Below the pieces are notes generated by a model. That model was not told the DNA's origin and searched no databases. It worked only from the letters and a program-made list of their open reading frames with translations. From the NCBI GenBank assembly GCA_964194625.1, contig CAXMNC010000250.1:1-6393 (forward strand): 6,393 nucleotides of DNA. Direction: 5' to 3'. Positions 1-4,913 of this stretch are shown here, piece after piece. The position numbers were made by a program, and so were the translations under genes. The DNA comes from SPGG2 sp964194625. Lineage in GTDB: Bacteria > Pseudomonadota > Gammaproteobacteria > Acidiferrobacterales > SPGG2. The first letter of the stretch is position 1. The number at the start of each line of letters is the position of its first letter.

Positions 1-255
1 CGCGAGGAAATCATTTCAGCTATGCGCAGTGCGCAATTGTGGTCAGACGCGGATCCGAAACAAGTTCCCGATGGGCAACGTCAAGCATACAAAGACCAGT
101 TAGAATTGGTCGATGCAATTCGATATCAGACCGACCAAGGACAATTCTCGATTGCGCGATTCGATCATCCGAAATTTCCGTCTGACGATGGACGATGGTC
201 CGATTGGCAAAGATTCTTCGACGCTCGATATACTCGGGTAGATAGCGCCACATAA
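1..255 (+). CDS. C-terminal part of an unrecognised protein
   Basis: An open frame enters from the left edge and stops at TAA 253-255, giving 84 visible codons. The first in-window ATG is at 22-24, but the frame is open upstream of it (it reads REEIISA before that Met). I therefore take this as the tail of a longer gene rather than a 77-aa gene. The peptide is hydrophilic, has no membrane segment and is rich in Asp, Arg and Gln. Its aromatic end contains RWSDWQRFFDARYTRVD. I do not recognise a family or catalytic motif. The stop is followed by about 125 bases of featureless sequence and then the repeat array at 381. The reverse-strand frame over the same bases is a shadow. Confidence 0.5.
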   Translation, partial: REEIISAMRSAQLWSDADPKQVPDGQRQAYKDQLELVDAIRYQTDQGQFSIARFDHPKFPSDDGRWSDWQRFFDARYTRVDSAT

Positions 256-380
256 CAAAATTTTCGAGCGGTCGCCATGGATCTAGTCTTTACATCTCGG
301 CCTGGTTTTCAGGATCTGCGTAAAGTCTTTTGGTCTTCTTGTCGGCCACGCCTATTCGTCCTGAACTCGCGGCATTAGTG
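256..380. other. Intergenic stretch with a doubtful minus-strand remnant
   Basis: No convincing gene is present between the left-edge gene and repeat arm A. On the minus strand a frame runs out of the repeat and stops at TAA 292-290. It reads ...GRIGVADKKTKRLYADPEN..., which looks protein-like and could be the tail of a gene cut by the repeat boundary at 381. I do not recognise a family, and about 30 codons is too little to be sure. No terminator with a T-tract was found. Confidence 0.2.
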
Positions 381-598
381 CGTCTGACCTCCAGGCGACC
401 GACAAGGCAAGGATTGTTCCTACAATCCCTTTGCATTTCCACCCTCCCTGGCGGTCAGATGTCGGAAGGTACGACTCCAGGGACGGAGAAGGTAGAGTTG
501 CGCCAGGAGCAGCAACCGAGAACAATGCAGGCGACCTGCATGGATGCAGGAAGTTAGAGCAACGCATGGAGCAGTTGCCGGAGCAATTGTCGAGACGG
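381..598 (+). repeat. Inverted repeat arm A of a hairpin-rich modular repeat
   Basis: This 218-base stretch occurs again in reverse complement at 4002-4171. The copies are almost identical (a few substitutions, mostly near the outer end), except for one 48-base block (471-518) present here and absent from arm B. It contains several perfect stem-loops: GGATTGT/ACAATCC (411-428), GTTGC/GCAAC (497-516), TGCAGG/CCTGCA (526-540) and CAGTTG/CAATTG (a wobble stem around 572-590). Short frames read across it but differ between copies and lack gene-like context, so I treat it as non-coding. It is probably one member of a family dispersed in this genome, which is an inference from its modular build. 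Confidence 0.85.
472..523 (+). repeat. 52-base module, copy 1, with GTTGC/GCAAC stem
   Basis: This module aligns without gaps to 3938-3989 in the same orientation. By eye there are 13 differences in 52 positions, all but one of them transitions. The stem GTTGC (497-501) / GCAAC (512-516) with a 10-base loop is ACCGC/GCGGT in the other copy, so three base pairs changed on both sides. The module largely coincides with the 48-base block missing from arm B. Confidence 0.7.
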
Positions 599-600
599 AG

Positions 601-706
601 CAAATGCAGAAAGATTGTTGGGAACAATCTCTGCCGTGCACGTCAGAACATCTGACTCCACAGATAGAGGAAATGCAGTAGGATTGTTGGGAACAATCCC
701 CGCCTA
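601..706 (+). repeat. Two further hairpin units of the array (AAATGCAG + GATTGTT/AACAATC)
   Basis: Two direct copies follow arm A. Each has AAATGCAG, a few bases, a perfect stem-loop with GGG in the loop, and then a C-rich tail. The stems are AGATTGTT/AACAATCT at 612-630 and GGATTGTT/AACAATCC at 681-699; the outer pair changes A-T to G-C between copies while pairing is kept. The motif ACATCTGACTCC at 648-659 separates the two units and resembles motifs at other module borders. Confidence 0.75.
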
Positions 707-714
707 GCGACCCT

Positions 715-770
715 GTTTACGAATTCACGATTCAAGACCTGACCCTAATTCTGCCCTTTCATTCGTAAAC
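715..770. repeat. 10-bp inverted repeat enclosing the GACCTGACCC sequence
   Basis: GTTTACGAAT at 715-724 is perfectly complementary to ATTCGTAAAC at 761-770. The 36-base interior holds gacctgaccctaattc (736-751), which recurs exactly at 5170-5185. The structure lies 15 bases downstream of the DUF2235 stop. It resembles a small non-autonomous mobile or REP-type element; I see no transposase, so this class is an inference. It has no T-tract and is not a standard terminator. Confidence 0.6.
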
Positions 771-785
771 CCACGTCGAGCGCGA

Positions 786-1922
786 TCAAGCTACGCCACT
801 GCTTTCCGGCGACCCTTCAATGTTGAACCGTTTTCGGAGCTCGTCCTCATCCGATGAAGGAAGATTCGCGGGTTTATACGTGCCTATCTTTATCCGACTC
901 AGCACACTGTGATGCAGGGTTGCGCCTTCCTCAATTGGCCGCAGCTGTTCCGGGAAGCGGAGAGCTTTACGCTTTTCTAAAGGAAGCCAGACACGCTGGG
1001 GAAGAAATTGCACACCCCACCAGGGTCCCTTGAGCGATTTGTGCGCGTCTGCGGAGTGGTCGGGCTCCACGTATTCCTTATCCTCATCTTCTCCCAAAAC
1101 GTAGCGGTTGTACCTTTCTTCGTCGATCTTAAGACCGAATTTCTTGCCGCACGCTTCTTCGATCATCCACTTGAGAGCGATCTTCGCCAGCCCGGACTCG
1201 TTTTCTGGATAGCCACCGCCGACGTCTGAGTGGACACCCGCAAACCAGACCTCCTTTATATTCTGCCTGTCGCGGTGTTTGAGACCCCAGTGCAGCTGGC
1301 GAAAGAACGCTCGCCGCTCGTCGATCGCGAGTGCATGCCGAACGGCCTGAACGCTTTTGTTGTTCGTGGTGTAAGGCAAAAAGACAGGGTCATATATCCA
1401 TCCGAAGGTGCTCACCGAGTCCCAGAGACCCAGAAAGTGGATCTTACACGTCCTCCCATAGGTAGTTTTGAACTTCTGAAGGGTCTCAAAGTCTACCTTC
1501 TCCGTCTTATACAGCTTCATCGCGTAGGGGATCAGATTCTGGCACCCCTCCTCCAGGAGACCGCAGGAACGAATAAAACCGGCGAGGGCGCGGGCGGTGT
1601 ACGCACCGCGACTGAACCCGAACAGAAAGATCCGGTCATTCGTTTCATACTGCTCCATCAAATAGGAATAGGCCTCTTCGAGGTTCCTCGTGAGGCCGCG
1701 GCCGAATGCGAGGCCAAAGGCCTCGTTAAGTTTCTTGGCGACCGGTGTCTTGTAGTGTGGGTCCGCCAGGGTGCCCACGCCGGGATCGTAATAGGCCACC
1801 TGCACTCGCGGGTCGCGTTTCAGTACTCGAAAGAGCTTTACAACGTTGGAGTTCTCTTCTTTGAATTGATTGCCCGTCCCATCGAGGCAAATGACGATGT
1901 TCTTGCCGACCTTCTGTCCCAT
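786..1922 (-). CDS. DUF2235 alpha/beta hydrolase (Tle1-like phospholipase family)
   Basis: This 378-aa protein belongs to the DUF2235 (T6SS phospholipase effector Tle1-like) family. It opens with the family signature NIVICLDGTGNQ (about residues 8-19). The nucleophile elbow GFSRGAYTAR is at 102-111 with Ser104 as the likely catalytic serine, GLWDSV is at 165-170, and GVHSDVGGGY is at 229-238 with His231 as the likely catalytic histidine. Characterised relatives hydrolyse phospholipids; the substrate here is unknown. No signal peptide or membrane segment is seen, so it is cytoplasmic or delivered by another system. The ATG at 1922 is chosen because a perfect AAGGAGG lies 6 bases upstream and the family signature begins at once. 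A TTG at 2036 in frame would add 38 atypical residues. The membrane protein gene just upstream on the same strand is a candidate partner. There are no VgrG, PAAR or T6SS genes in view. Confidence 0.9.
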   Translation of the reverse strand: MGQKVGKNIVICLDGTGNQFKEENSNVVKLFRVLKRDPRVQVAYYDPGVGTLADPHYKTPVAKKLNEAFGLAFGRGLTRNLEEAYSYLMEQYETNDRIFLFGFSRGAYTARALAGFIRSCGLLEEGCQNLIPYAMKLYKTEKVDFETLQKFKTTYGRTCKIHFLGLWDSVSTFGWIYDPVFLPYTTNNKSVQAVRHALAIDERRAFFRQLHWGLKHRDRQNIKEVWFAGVHSDVGGGYPENESGLAKIALKWMIEEACGKKFGLKIDEERYNRYVLGEDEDKEYVEPDHSADAHKSLKGPWWGVQFLPQRVWLPLEKRKALRFPEQLRPIEEGATLHHSVLSRIKIGTYKPANLPSSDEDELRKRFNIEGSPESSGVA

Positions 1923-1928
1923 GATGTT

Positions 1929-1935
1929 CCTCCTT
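1929..1935 (-). promoter_or_regulatory. Ribosome binding site fixing the DUF2235 start
   Basis: The minus strand reads AAGGAGG here, 6 bases ahead of the ATG at 1922-1920. This decides against the longer TTG-started frame from 2036, which has no such site. Confidence 0.8.
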
Positions 1936-2045
1936 TCCGTGACGGTACCAATAGAATCGGTGGTGTTTCTGGACGAACTAGCGCCTTTTAAAGCCCTTTT
2001 CACCGCCCCTTGTGCGGGGATTTTCTTGTGTTGCAACGTGTCTTG

Positions 2046-2615
2046 CTACCAATCCTCCGCCCAGAATATGAGCTCGTTTCTCGCCACGCTCACGCTGATA
2101 CCGGCTGACTGTCCGTGATTCCAGCTTATAGGATCGGTGACGTACGGGCGTGAAATAAGCGCTATGATCTCGAAACCAGCGGGCAGCCACACAACGAGCG
2201 GTGCTGCCGTTATTTCGCTTTCATCGACAGTACGAAAATGCCGCTTGTGCAACATGTCAATATTTTGGTTGTGCATGTCATCGTTGCGCACGACCAGTCT
2301 CGCTACCGGCTTATACTTTTCTATCACCTGTTTGACGTGGTCAGGAGGCGCCTGGTAACGTAACTCGATGGAGGAGCCCCCCTGAAGAAAGCCTTGCTGA
2401 TAGTGGAATTTAACCGCCCGCGCCTGTGCGGGGATTTGAGGCGGAAAATGGGCTACCAACGTTGGATCATGCCAGCGCTTGGTCAGTACACGCTCATAGG
2501 CAGAAGGACGATCTACGGGCTGTATTTGCCACCACATCCAGCCCGCCATGGCAGCATATAGCACGCCTAGGACGCCGATCGCATACAGCAGTGTCTTGAG
2601 AAAACGTTTCAGCAC
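2046..2615 (-). CDS. Hypothetical membrane-anchored protein, possible hydrolase partner
   Basis: A 189-aa protein that I cannot assign to a named family. Residues about 8-30 form one hydrophobic segment after MLKRFLK, fitting an uncleaved N-terminal anchor with the rest outside the inner membrane. The soluble part has mixed beta-type sequence, for example VKFHYQQGFLQGGSSIELRY and LVVWLPAGFEIIALI, and contains no cysteines. The start is GTG at 2615, the only plausible start before the membrane segment; an in-frame stop lies shortly upstream. Its ribosome site is weak. The DUF2235 gene follows on the same strand after 123 bases. Immunity proteins of Tle1-type phospholipases are commonly periplasmic and encoded next to the effector, so a protective role is possible, but this is inference from position and topology only. 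Confidence 0.7.
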   Translation of the reverse strand: MLKRFLKTLLYAIGVLGVLYAAMAGWMWWQIQPVDRPSAYERVLTKRWHDPTLVAHFPPQIPAQARAVKFHYQQGFLQGGSSIELRYQAPPDHVKQVIEKYKPVARLVVRNDDMHNQNIDMLHKRHFRTVDESEITAAPLVVWLPAGFEIIALISRPYVTDPISWNHGQSAGISVSVARNELIFWAEDW

Positions 2616-2667
2616 TAGCGTAGCGCAGAGTGTTGATCTGCTTAATCAGAATAAGATAACCAAGAGC

Positions 2668-2743
2668 GTCGAAGCTTGATATTTGATCATAAACCTATCC
2701 TCACAAAGCCCATAATGGAGAATATCAAACATCAAGCTTTGAC
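2668..2743. repeat. 76-base near-palindromic element with 20-bp arms
   Basis: The left arm 2668-2687 and right arm 2724-2743 are inverted copies with 18 of 20 positions complementary, built around aagcttgat(a/g)tttgat. The 36-base centre includes CCTATCCTCACAAAGCCCAT. On the minus strand the element lies between the CAP-side remnant and the membrane-protein gene. It has the look of a small MITE-like or REP-like insertion. A run CCTTTTTC follows on the plus side, but no plus-strand gene needs a terminator there. Confidence 0.7.
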
Positions 2744-2756
2744 CTTTTTCTGACAC

Positions 2757-2867
2757 TTACTTCTGCTGTAGGAATCTGGCAAGGCGCACGAGGGCAAGGG
2801 TGTCGAGCTTGCAGTATTCGGTGAGGGAAATAATAAGTTCCTGCCGTCGTAAACTTTTACTGGACAC
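2757..2867 (-). pseudogene. C-terminal fragment resembling DUF2779 / RNase H-like nuclease tail
   Basis: The minus frame ending at TAA 2759-2757 reads RQELIISLTEYCKLDTLALV then RLARFLQQK. The pattern YCxxDTLALVxLxxFL is typical of the last helix of DUF2779 and related RNase H-fold exonuclease-like proteins, where the Asp is a conserved metal ligand. Only about 30 codons are family-like. Upstream the frame hits a stop inside the CAP gene, so the rest of the protein is missing. A GTG at 2867 overlaps the CAP stop by 11 bases, so a genuine 36-codon gene is not excluded, but a remnant left when the CAP gene or its flank arrived is the simpler reading. The family call is from memory of the motif. 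Confidence 0.4.
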
Positions 2868-3531
2868 TCGCTCGCTCTATATAGCCGCCGGCGAAGGTGA
2901 TCACACACATCGTTTCATAGGTCGCATGCGGACCACAACCGACGCCGATCACGCGGAAATCGGGCTCGAAGATGTTATCTCGGTGCCCGCGGCCGGGAAC
3001 GCCATCATCTATAATTTGCCCCATCACCACCTCTCTGGCTTTGCTTCTGCCATAGGCGATGTTTTCGCCTATGGTCTCTTGCCATGTCCCATAGCGACTA
3101 ACCCGATCCGCAGGCTGACTTCCATCTGTCCCTGTGTGCCCAGTAGCTCCTGTCGGACCTTGTTCGCTGACGTGATCCTTCGCCGCCAAGGACATGCCTT
3201 TAGAGGAGCTAAGCGAAGGCGCAGGATCGACTGAACGCAAGAAACGGATCGCTTCCTTAACGGCGGCCACTCCTTCCTTCGTTAGGACCGTAGTCTCCCC
3301 GGGGCGCTCGATCCGCTTGCCGTTGTAATATTGTTTCAACTCCTTAAGAAAAGAAGCATATTGTCTCGGATAGGTCCGAGCCAGATTTACCTCACGAACA
3401 ACCGCTTCTTCCAAAGCGGAGAGGTAATCGACCTTCCGCACTTCACTTGAGCGCGCAAACTCGTTTATCGAGACTGCCACAACCGGCATCACAACAATAA
3501 ACAAGATCTTGAGTGTCGTTCTCATAAACAT
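2857..3531 (-). CDS. Secreted CAP/SCP-domain protein
   Basis: A 224-aa protein of the CAP superfamily (CRISP, antigen 5, PR-1; SCP-like). Residues 4-20 are a hydrophobic signal sequence (TLKILFIVVMPVVAV), so export is expected. The CAP signatures appear in order: VREVNLARTYP near 45-55, LAAKDHV at 115-121, GHTGTDGSQPADRVSRYG at 131-148, GENIAYG at 155-161 and GHRDNIFEPDFRVIGVGCG at 182-200. The last strand is MCVITFAGGY at 208-217. His132, Glu156 and His183 match the usual cavity residues, and Cys199/Cys209 are the only cysteine pair, so a disulfide is likely. Bacterial CAP proteins have no single agreed biochemical function. ATG 3531 and ATG 3525 are both possible starts; only a weak GTGAAG-like site is seen. 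The gene is preceded by a candidate promoter and leads the minus-strand block. Confidence 0.88.
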   Translation of the reverse strand: MFMRTTLKILFIVVMPVVAVSINEFARSSEVRKVDYLSALEEAVVREVNLARTYPRQYASFLKELKQYYNGKRIERPGETTVLTKEGVAAVKEAIRFLRSVDPAPSLSSSKGMSLAAKDHVSEQGPTGATGHTGTDGSQPADRVSRYGTWQETIGENIAYGRSKAREVVMGQIIDDGVPGRGHRDNIFEPDFRVIGVGCGPHATYETMCVITFAGGYIERASVQ

Positions 3532-3560
3532 ATCTTCACTCTGAGTCCGGATGCCTCCAG

Positions 3561-3589
3561 TGTCTAGCGGCGGGCGGGATCTCTGTCAA
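3561..3589 (-). promoter_or_regulatory. Candidate sigma70-type promoter for the CAP gene
   Basis: On the minus strand a perfect TTGACA (3589-3584) is followed after exactly 17 bases by TAGACA (3566-3561), a poor -10 match. The expected start of transcription would leave roughly 20 bases of leader before the CAP ATG. The -35 and the spacing are good and the -10 is weak, so confidence is modest. Confidence 0.4.
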
Positions 3590-3673
3590 AAAATATAGCA
3601 CTGCCATGCGACAGCCGCTGTGGCTGCAATCGCCGCTGACCGCGGCCTCAGCGATCGCCGCTAAATCTAAGAT

Positions 3674-3793
3674 TCATTTGTATTCAACGAATGACTTATT
3701 GGCAGGGTTGTTACTGTTTACGACCATCTCAAGGCGCACGGTGGCGCGGGTCATACCACTGAATAAGGCGCGTTGTTTCCCGATCCGATGTCG
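3674..3793 (-). pseudogene. C-terminal remnant of a UvrD-like superfamily 1 helicase
   Basis: The minus frame ending at TGA 3676-3674 reads RALFSGMTRATVRLEMVVNS then NNPANKSFVEYK. UvrD/PcrA-type helicase motif VI has the form LLYVGMTRAxxRLxLV close to the C-terminus, and this peptide matches that pattern. The conserved Tyr-Val before the Gly has become Phe-Ser. Only 39 codons are open; a stop (TAG 3796-3794) ends the frame a few bases before repeat array B begins. The rest of the helicase is absent. The call rests on the motif-VI pattern alone. Confidence 0.4.
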
Positions 3794-3800
3794 CTAGCTA

Positions 3801-4001
3801 AGACATCCGACTCCGGGAGGTTTTGACGTACGATGCACACGGACGTGAGAGTGCCGTGGGTTCAGGCAGGGATTGTTCTAGACAATCCTTCTGCATTTCC
3901 TCCATTGCACCTGGACGTGCAGGTGCCGCGAAGCACACGACTCCATGGATGGAGGAGGTAGAACCGCGTCGGGAACAGCGGTCGAGGACGTGCGAGAGCG
4001 G
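3801..4001 (-). repeat. Inner modules of repeat array B
   Basis: This is the part of array B next to arm B that is not colinear with array A. It starts with ACATCCGACTCC (3803-3814), a border motif seen in variant form at the other module edges. It contains the hairpin GGATTGT/ACAATCC at 3870-3888 with its CTGCATTTCC companion, a strong stem-loop GCACCTG/CAGGTGC (3907-3926), and the second copy of the 52-base module at 3938-3989. Translations are shadows. Confidence 0.65.
3938..3989 (+). repeat. 52-base module, copy 2, with ACCGC/GCGGT stem
   Basis: Ungapped alignment to 472-523 shows about 75 percent identity, with transitions dominating. The stem ACCGC (3963-3967) / GCGGT (3978-3982), 10-base loop, replaces GTTGC/GCAAC of copy 1 with three compensated pairs. 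Confidence 0.7.
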
Positions 4002-4171
4002 CCATCTCGACAATTGCTCCGGCAACTGCTCCATGCGTTGCTCTAACTTCCTGCATCCATGCAGGTCGCCTGCATTGTTCTACCTTCCGACATCTGACCG
4101 CCAGGGAGGGTGGAAATGCAAAGGGATTGTAGGAACAATCCTTGCCTTGTCGGTCGCTTGGCGGTCAGATG
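4002..4171 (-). repeat. Inverted repeat arm B, reverse complement of 381-598
   Basis: Read on the minus strand, this matches arm A from CATCTGACCGCC (4171) to the TGTCGAGATGG end (4002). It is nearly identical apart from lacking the 48-base block between GGAAGGTA and GAACAATG. It carries hairpins GGATTGT/ACAATCC (4124-4141) and TGCAGG/CCTGCA. The two arms face each other across about 3.4 kb holding the three intact minus-strand genes, so recombination between them would invert that segment. Confidence 0.85.
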
Positions 4172-4322
4172 AACGGGAACGGGAGCAGCCGGATTCTTCG
4201 AGTGATTCGTACTTAAGCCAGAAGATGCCTGTCCTGAGTGTCACCGAAGAAGCGAGGCTGGTATTGTCGCGGTAGACTAACTTTTTATAGTCGTAAGCGT
4301 GCCAGCGACCCCGAATTGCACA
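4172..4322 (-). pseudogene. HsdM-like C-terminal fragment (type I restriction methyltransferase)
   Basis: The minus frame after the TAG at 4325-4323 reads GRWHAYDYKKLVYRDNTSL and then, after nine unrelated residues, GIFWLKYESLEESG. HsdM subunits of type I restriction-modification systems carry near their C-terminus a segment of the form RWxxYxYxxLxxRDKxSLDIFWLKDESLEDS. The fragment matches both halves, with a short disruption between TSL and IFWL. It lacks the methyltransferase motifs and its upstream part. The frame runs directly into repeat arm B at 4171, so the repeat or an associated deletion removed the true end. Recognition is by motif memory. Confidence 0.5.
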
Positions 4323-4344
4323 CTAGCAAGCCTGACTCCGCTCA

Positions 4345-4524
4345 TCATGGTTTAAGCTTCGCCCTACGCGCGGCCCATTTTTTGTCTTCTTCACGCCGGC
4401 CAGATTCCTGGCGGCGGTCCGGTTCCGCACGATCGGTAATACGGCGATCCGCCTGGAGACGCCGTCGTTGTCTGCGCCGATAAGCCCCTGTGTAGCCTTT
4501 TGTTGCCCGCTTTTTCTGTTCCAT
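4345..4524 (-). CDS. Possible small Arg-rich basic protein
   Basis: ATG 4524-4522 opens a 59-codon frame ending at TGA 4347-4345. The product is extremely basic (MEQKKRATKGYTGAYRRRQR at the start) with a charged, helix-prone remainder that mixes Arg with Glu and Asp, and it has no membrane segment. It could bind nucleic acid, but I recognise no family. Only a weak TAGGG lies upstream at a slightly long spacing. It sits downstream of a leader with several perfect hairpins and just before the HsdM-like remnant on the same strand. Low-complexity Arg-rich frames can arise by chance in GC-rich DNA, so its reality is uncertain. Confidence 0.35.
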   Translation of the reverse strand: MEQKKRATKGYTGAYRRRQRRRLQADRRITDRAEPDRRQESGRREEDKKWAARRAKLKP

Positions 4525-4547
4525 TACTACAACACCCTACGGTTAAC

Positions 4548-4609
4548 ACCAGCTAGGAATGCGTCTCGCTCAGACGCAAAATCCGACTGCCGTGGAGCAG
4601 TCCTCTGGT
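4548..4609. ncRNA. Candidate three-way-junction RNA or structured leader
   Basis: Three stems nest cleanly: ACCAG (4548-4552)/CTGGT (4605-4609) closes GCGTCT/AGACGC (4561-4577, 5-base loop) and GACTGC/GCAGTC (4585-4602, 6-base loop). On the minus strand this lies 24 bases upstream of the small basic gene, so it may be its leader. I do not recognise a known riboswitch or RNA family. The fold is visible by eye; its significance is not established. Confidence 0.3.
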
Positions 4610-4796
4610 TGGTGCGAAACACTAGCAATCTGTCTGAAGATAAGCCATGCAAAGAGCGAGCCAAGTGCCCGGGGCGCAGCGCGAAAACCTTTCTATCGCT
4701 CAGTGGGAACTTCAACTATGAAAGGCGCTAGCCATAACAATCGCATACACACGGACCCGAAAAAGCGTTGGAGAGAAGAGAAGGGAGATTTGAGGT
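4610..4796. other. Stretch without a recognised gene
   Basis: No protein family is recognised on either strand. Short frames cover it but none has a ribosome site or family motif. A CCTTTC/GAAAGG stem encloses 26 bases near 4686-4730. The sequence may belong to the same structured region as 4548-4609 or be decayed DNA. Confidence 0.3.
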
Positions 4797-4819
4797 AAGA
4801 AAAACCTAGCAGGGCTAGG
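4797..4819 (-). terminator. Rho-independent terminator of the HIT/TusA cluster
   Basis: On the minus strand CCTAGC-CCT-GCTAGG (4819-4805) is a perfect 6-bp stem with a 3-base loop followed by TTTTTCTT. It lies about 95 bases downstream of the TusA-family stop, with only further hairpins between. Confidence 0.7.
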
Positions 4820-4831
4820 CCACAAATCAAG

Positions 4832-4888
4832 GCGGGATCCCTCCCGCTGCTATCGATACGTCGGCTTACGTAGCCTCATTTGTATCGA
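4832..4888. other. Two stem-loops between the TusA-family gene and its terminator
   Basis: GCGGGA/TCCCGC (4832-4847, 4-base loop) stands beside a nested structure in which TCGATAC (4853-4859) pairs with GTATCGA (4882-4888) around GGCT/AGCC (4863-4875). They would lie in the 3' untranslated part of the minus-strand transcript. No T-tract follows them. Confidence 0.45.
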
Positions 4889-4913
4889 ATTAGGTGATGC
4901 CGACTGGACCGAC

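Noticed and set aside
431..655. Short coding frames across the repeat arrays (also 3798-4275)
   Set aside because: They arise from the repeat modules, differ between copies through the 48-base block and have no ribosome sites; the paired stem changes favour structure over coding.
381..706. CRISPR-like array
   Set aside because: Units are hairpins of unequal spacing and mixed orientation, without uniform repeats, unique spacers or cas genes.
1230..1991. Long plus-strand open frame of 253 codons
   Set aside because: It lies antisense to the DUF2235 gene, whose family motifs are unmistakable; the plus-strand peptide has no recognisable domain and no ribosome site.
1923..2036. TTG-initiated extension of the DUF2235 protein
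   Set aside because: The extra 38 residues precede the family start, have no ribosome site, and AAGGAGG lies ideally before the ATG at 1922.
2800..3234. Plus-strand frame of 144 codons
   Set aside because: Antisense to the CAP-domain gene, with no family motif.
4277..4348. 23-codon minus-strand frame overlapping the small basic gene by ATGA
   Set aside because: The overlap looks like translational coupling, but the next frame over the same bases carries the HsdM signature, which explains the sequence better.
4725..4765. attC-like sequence (ccataacaatcgcatacacacgga) suggesting an integron cassette
   Set aside because: Only a left-half resemblance is present; no complementary right half or GTTRRRY core follows.
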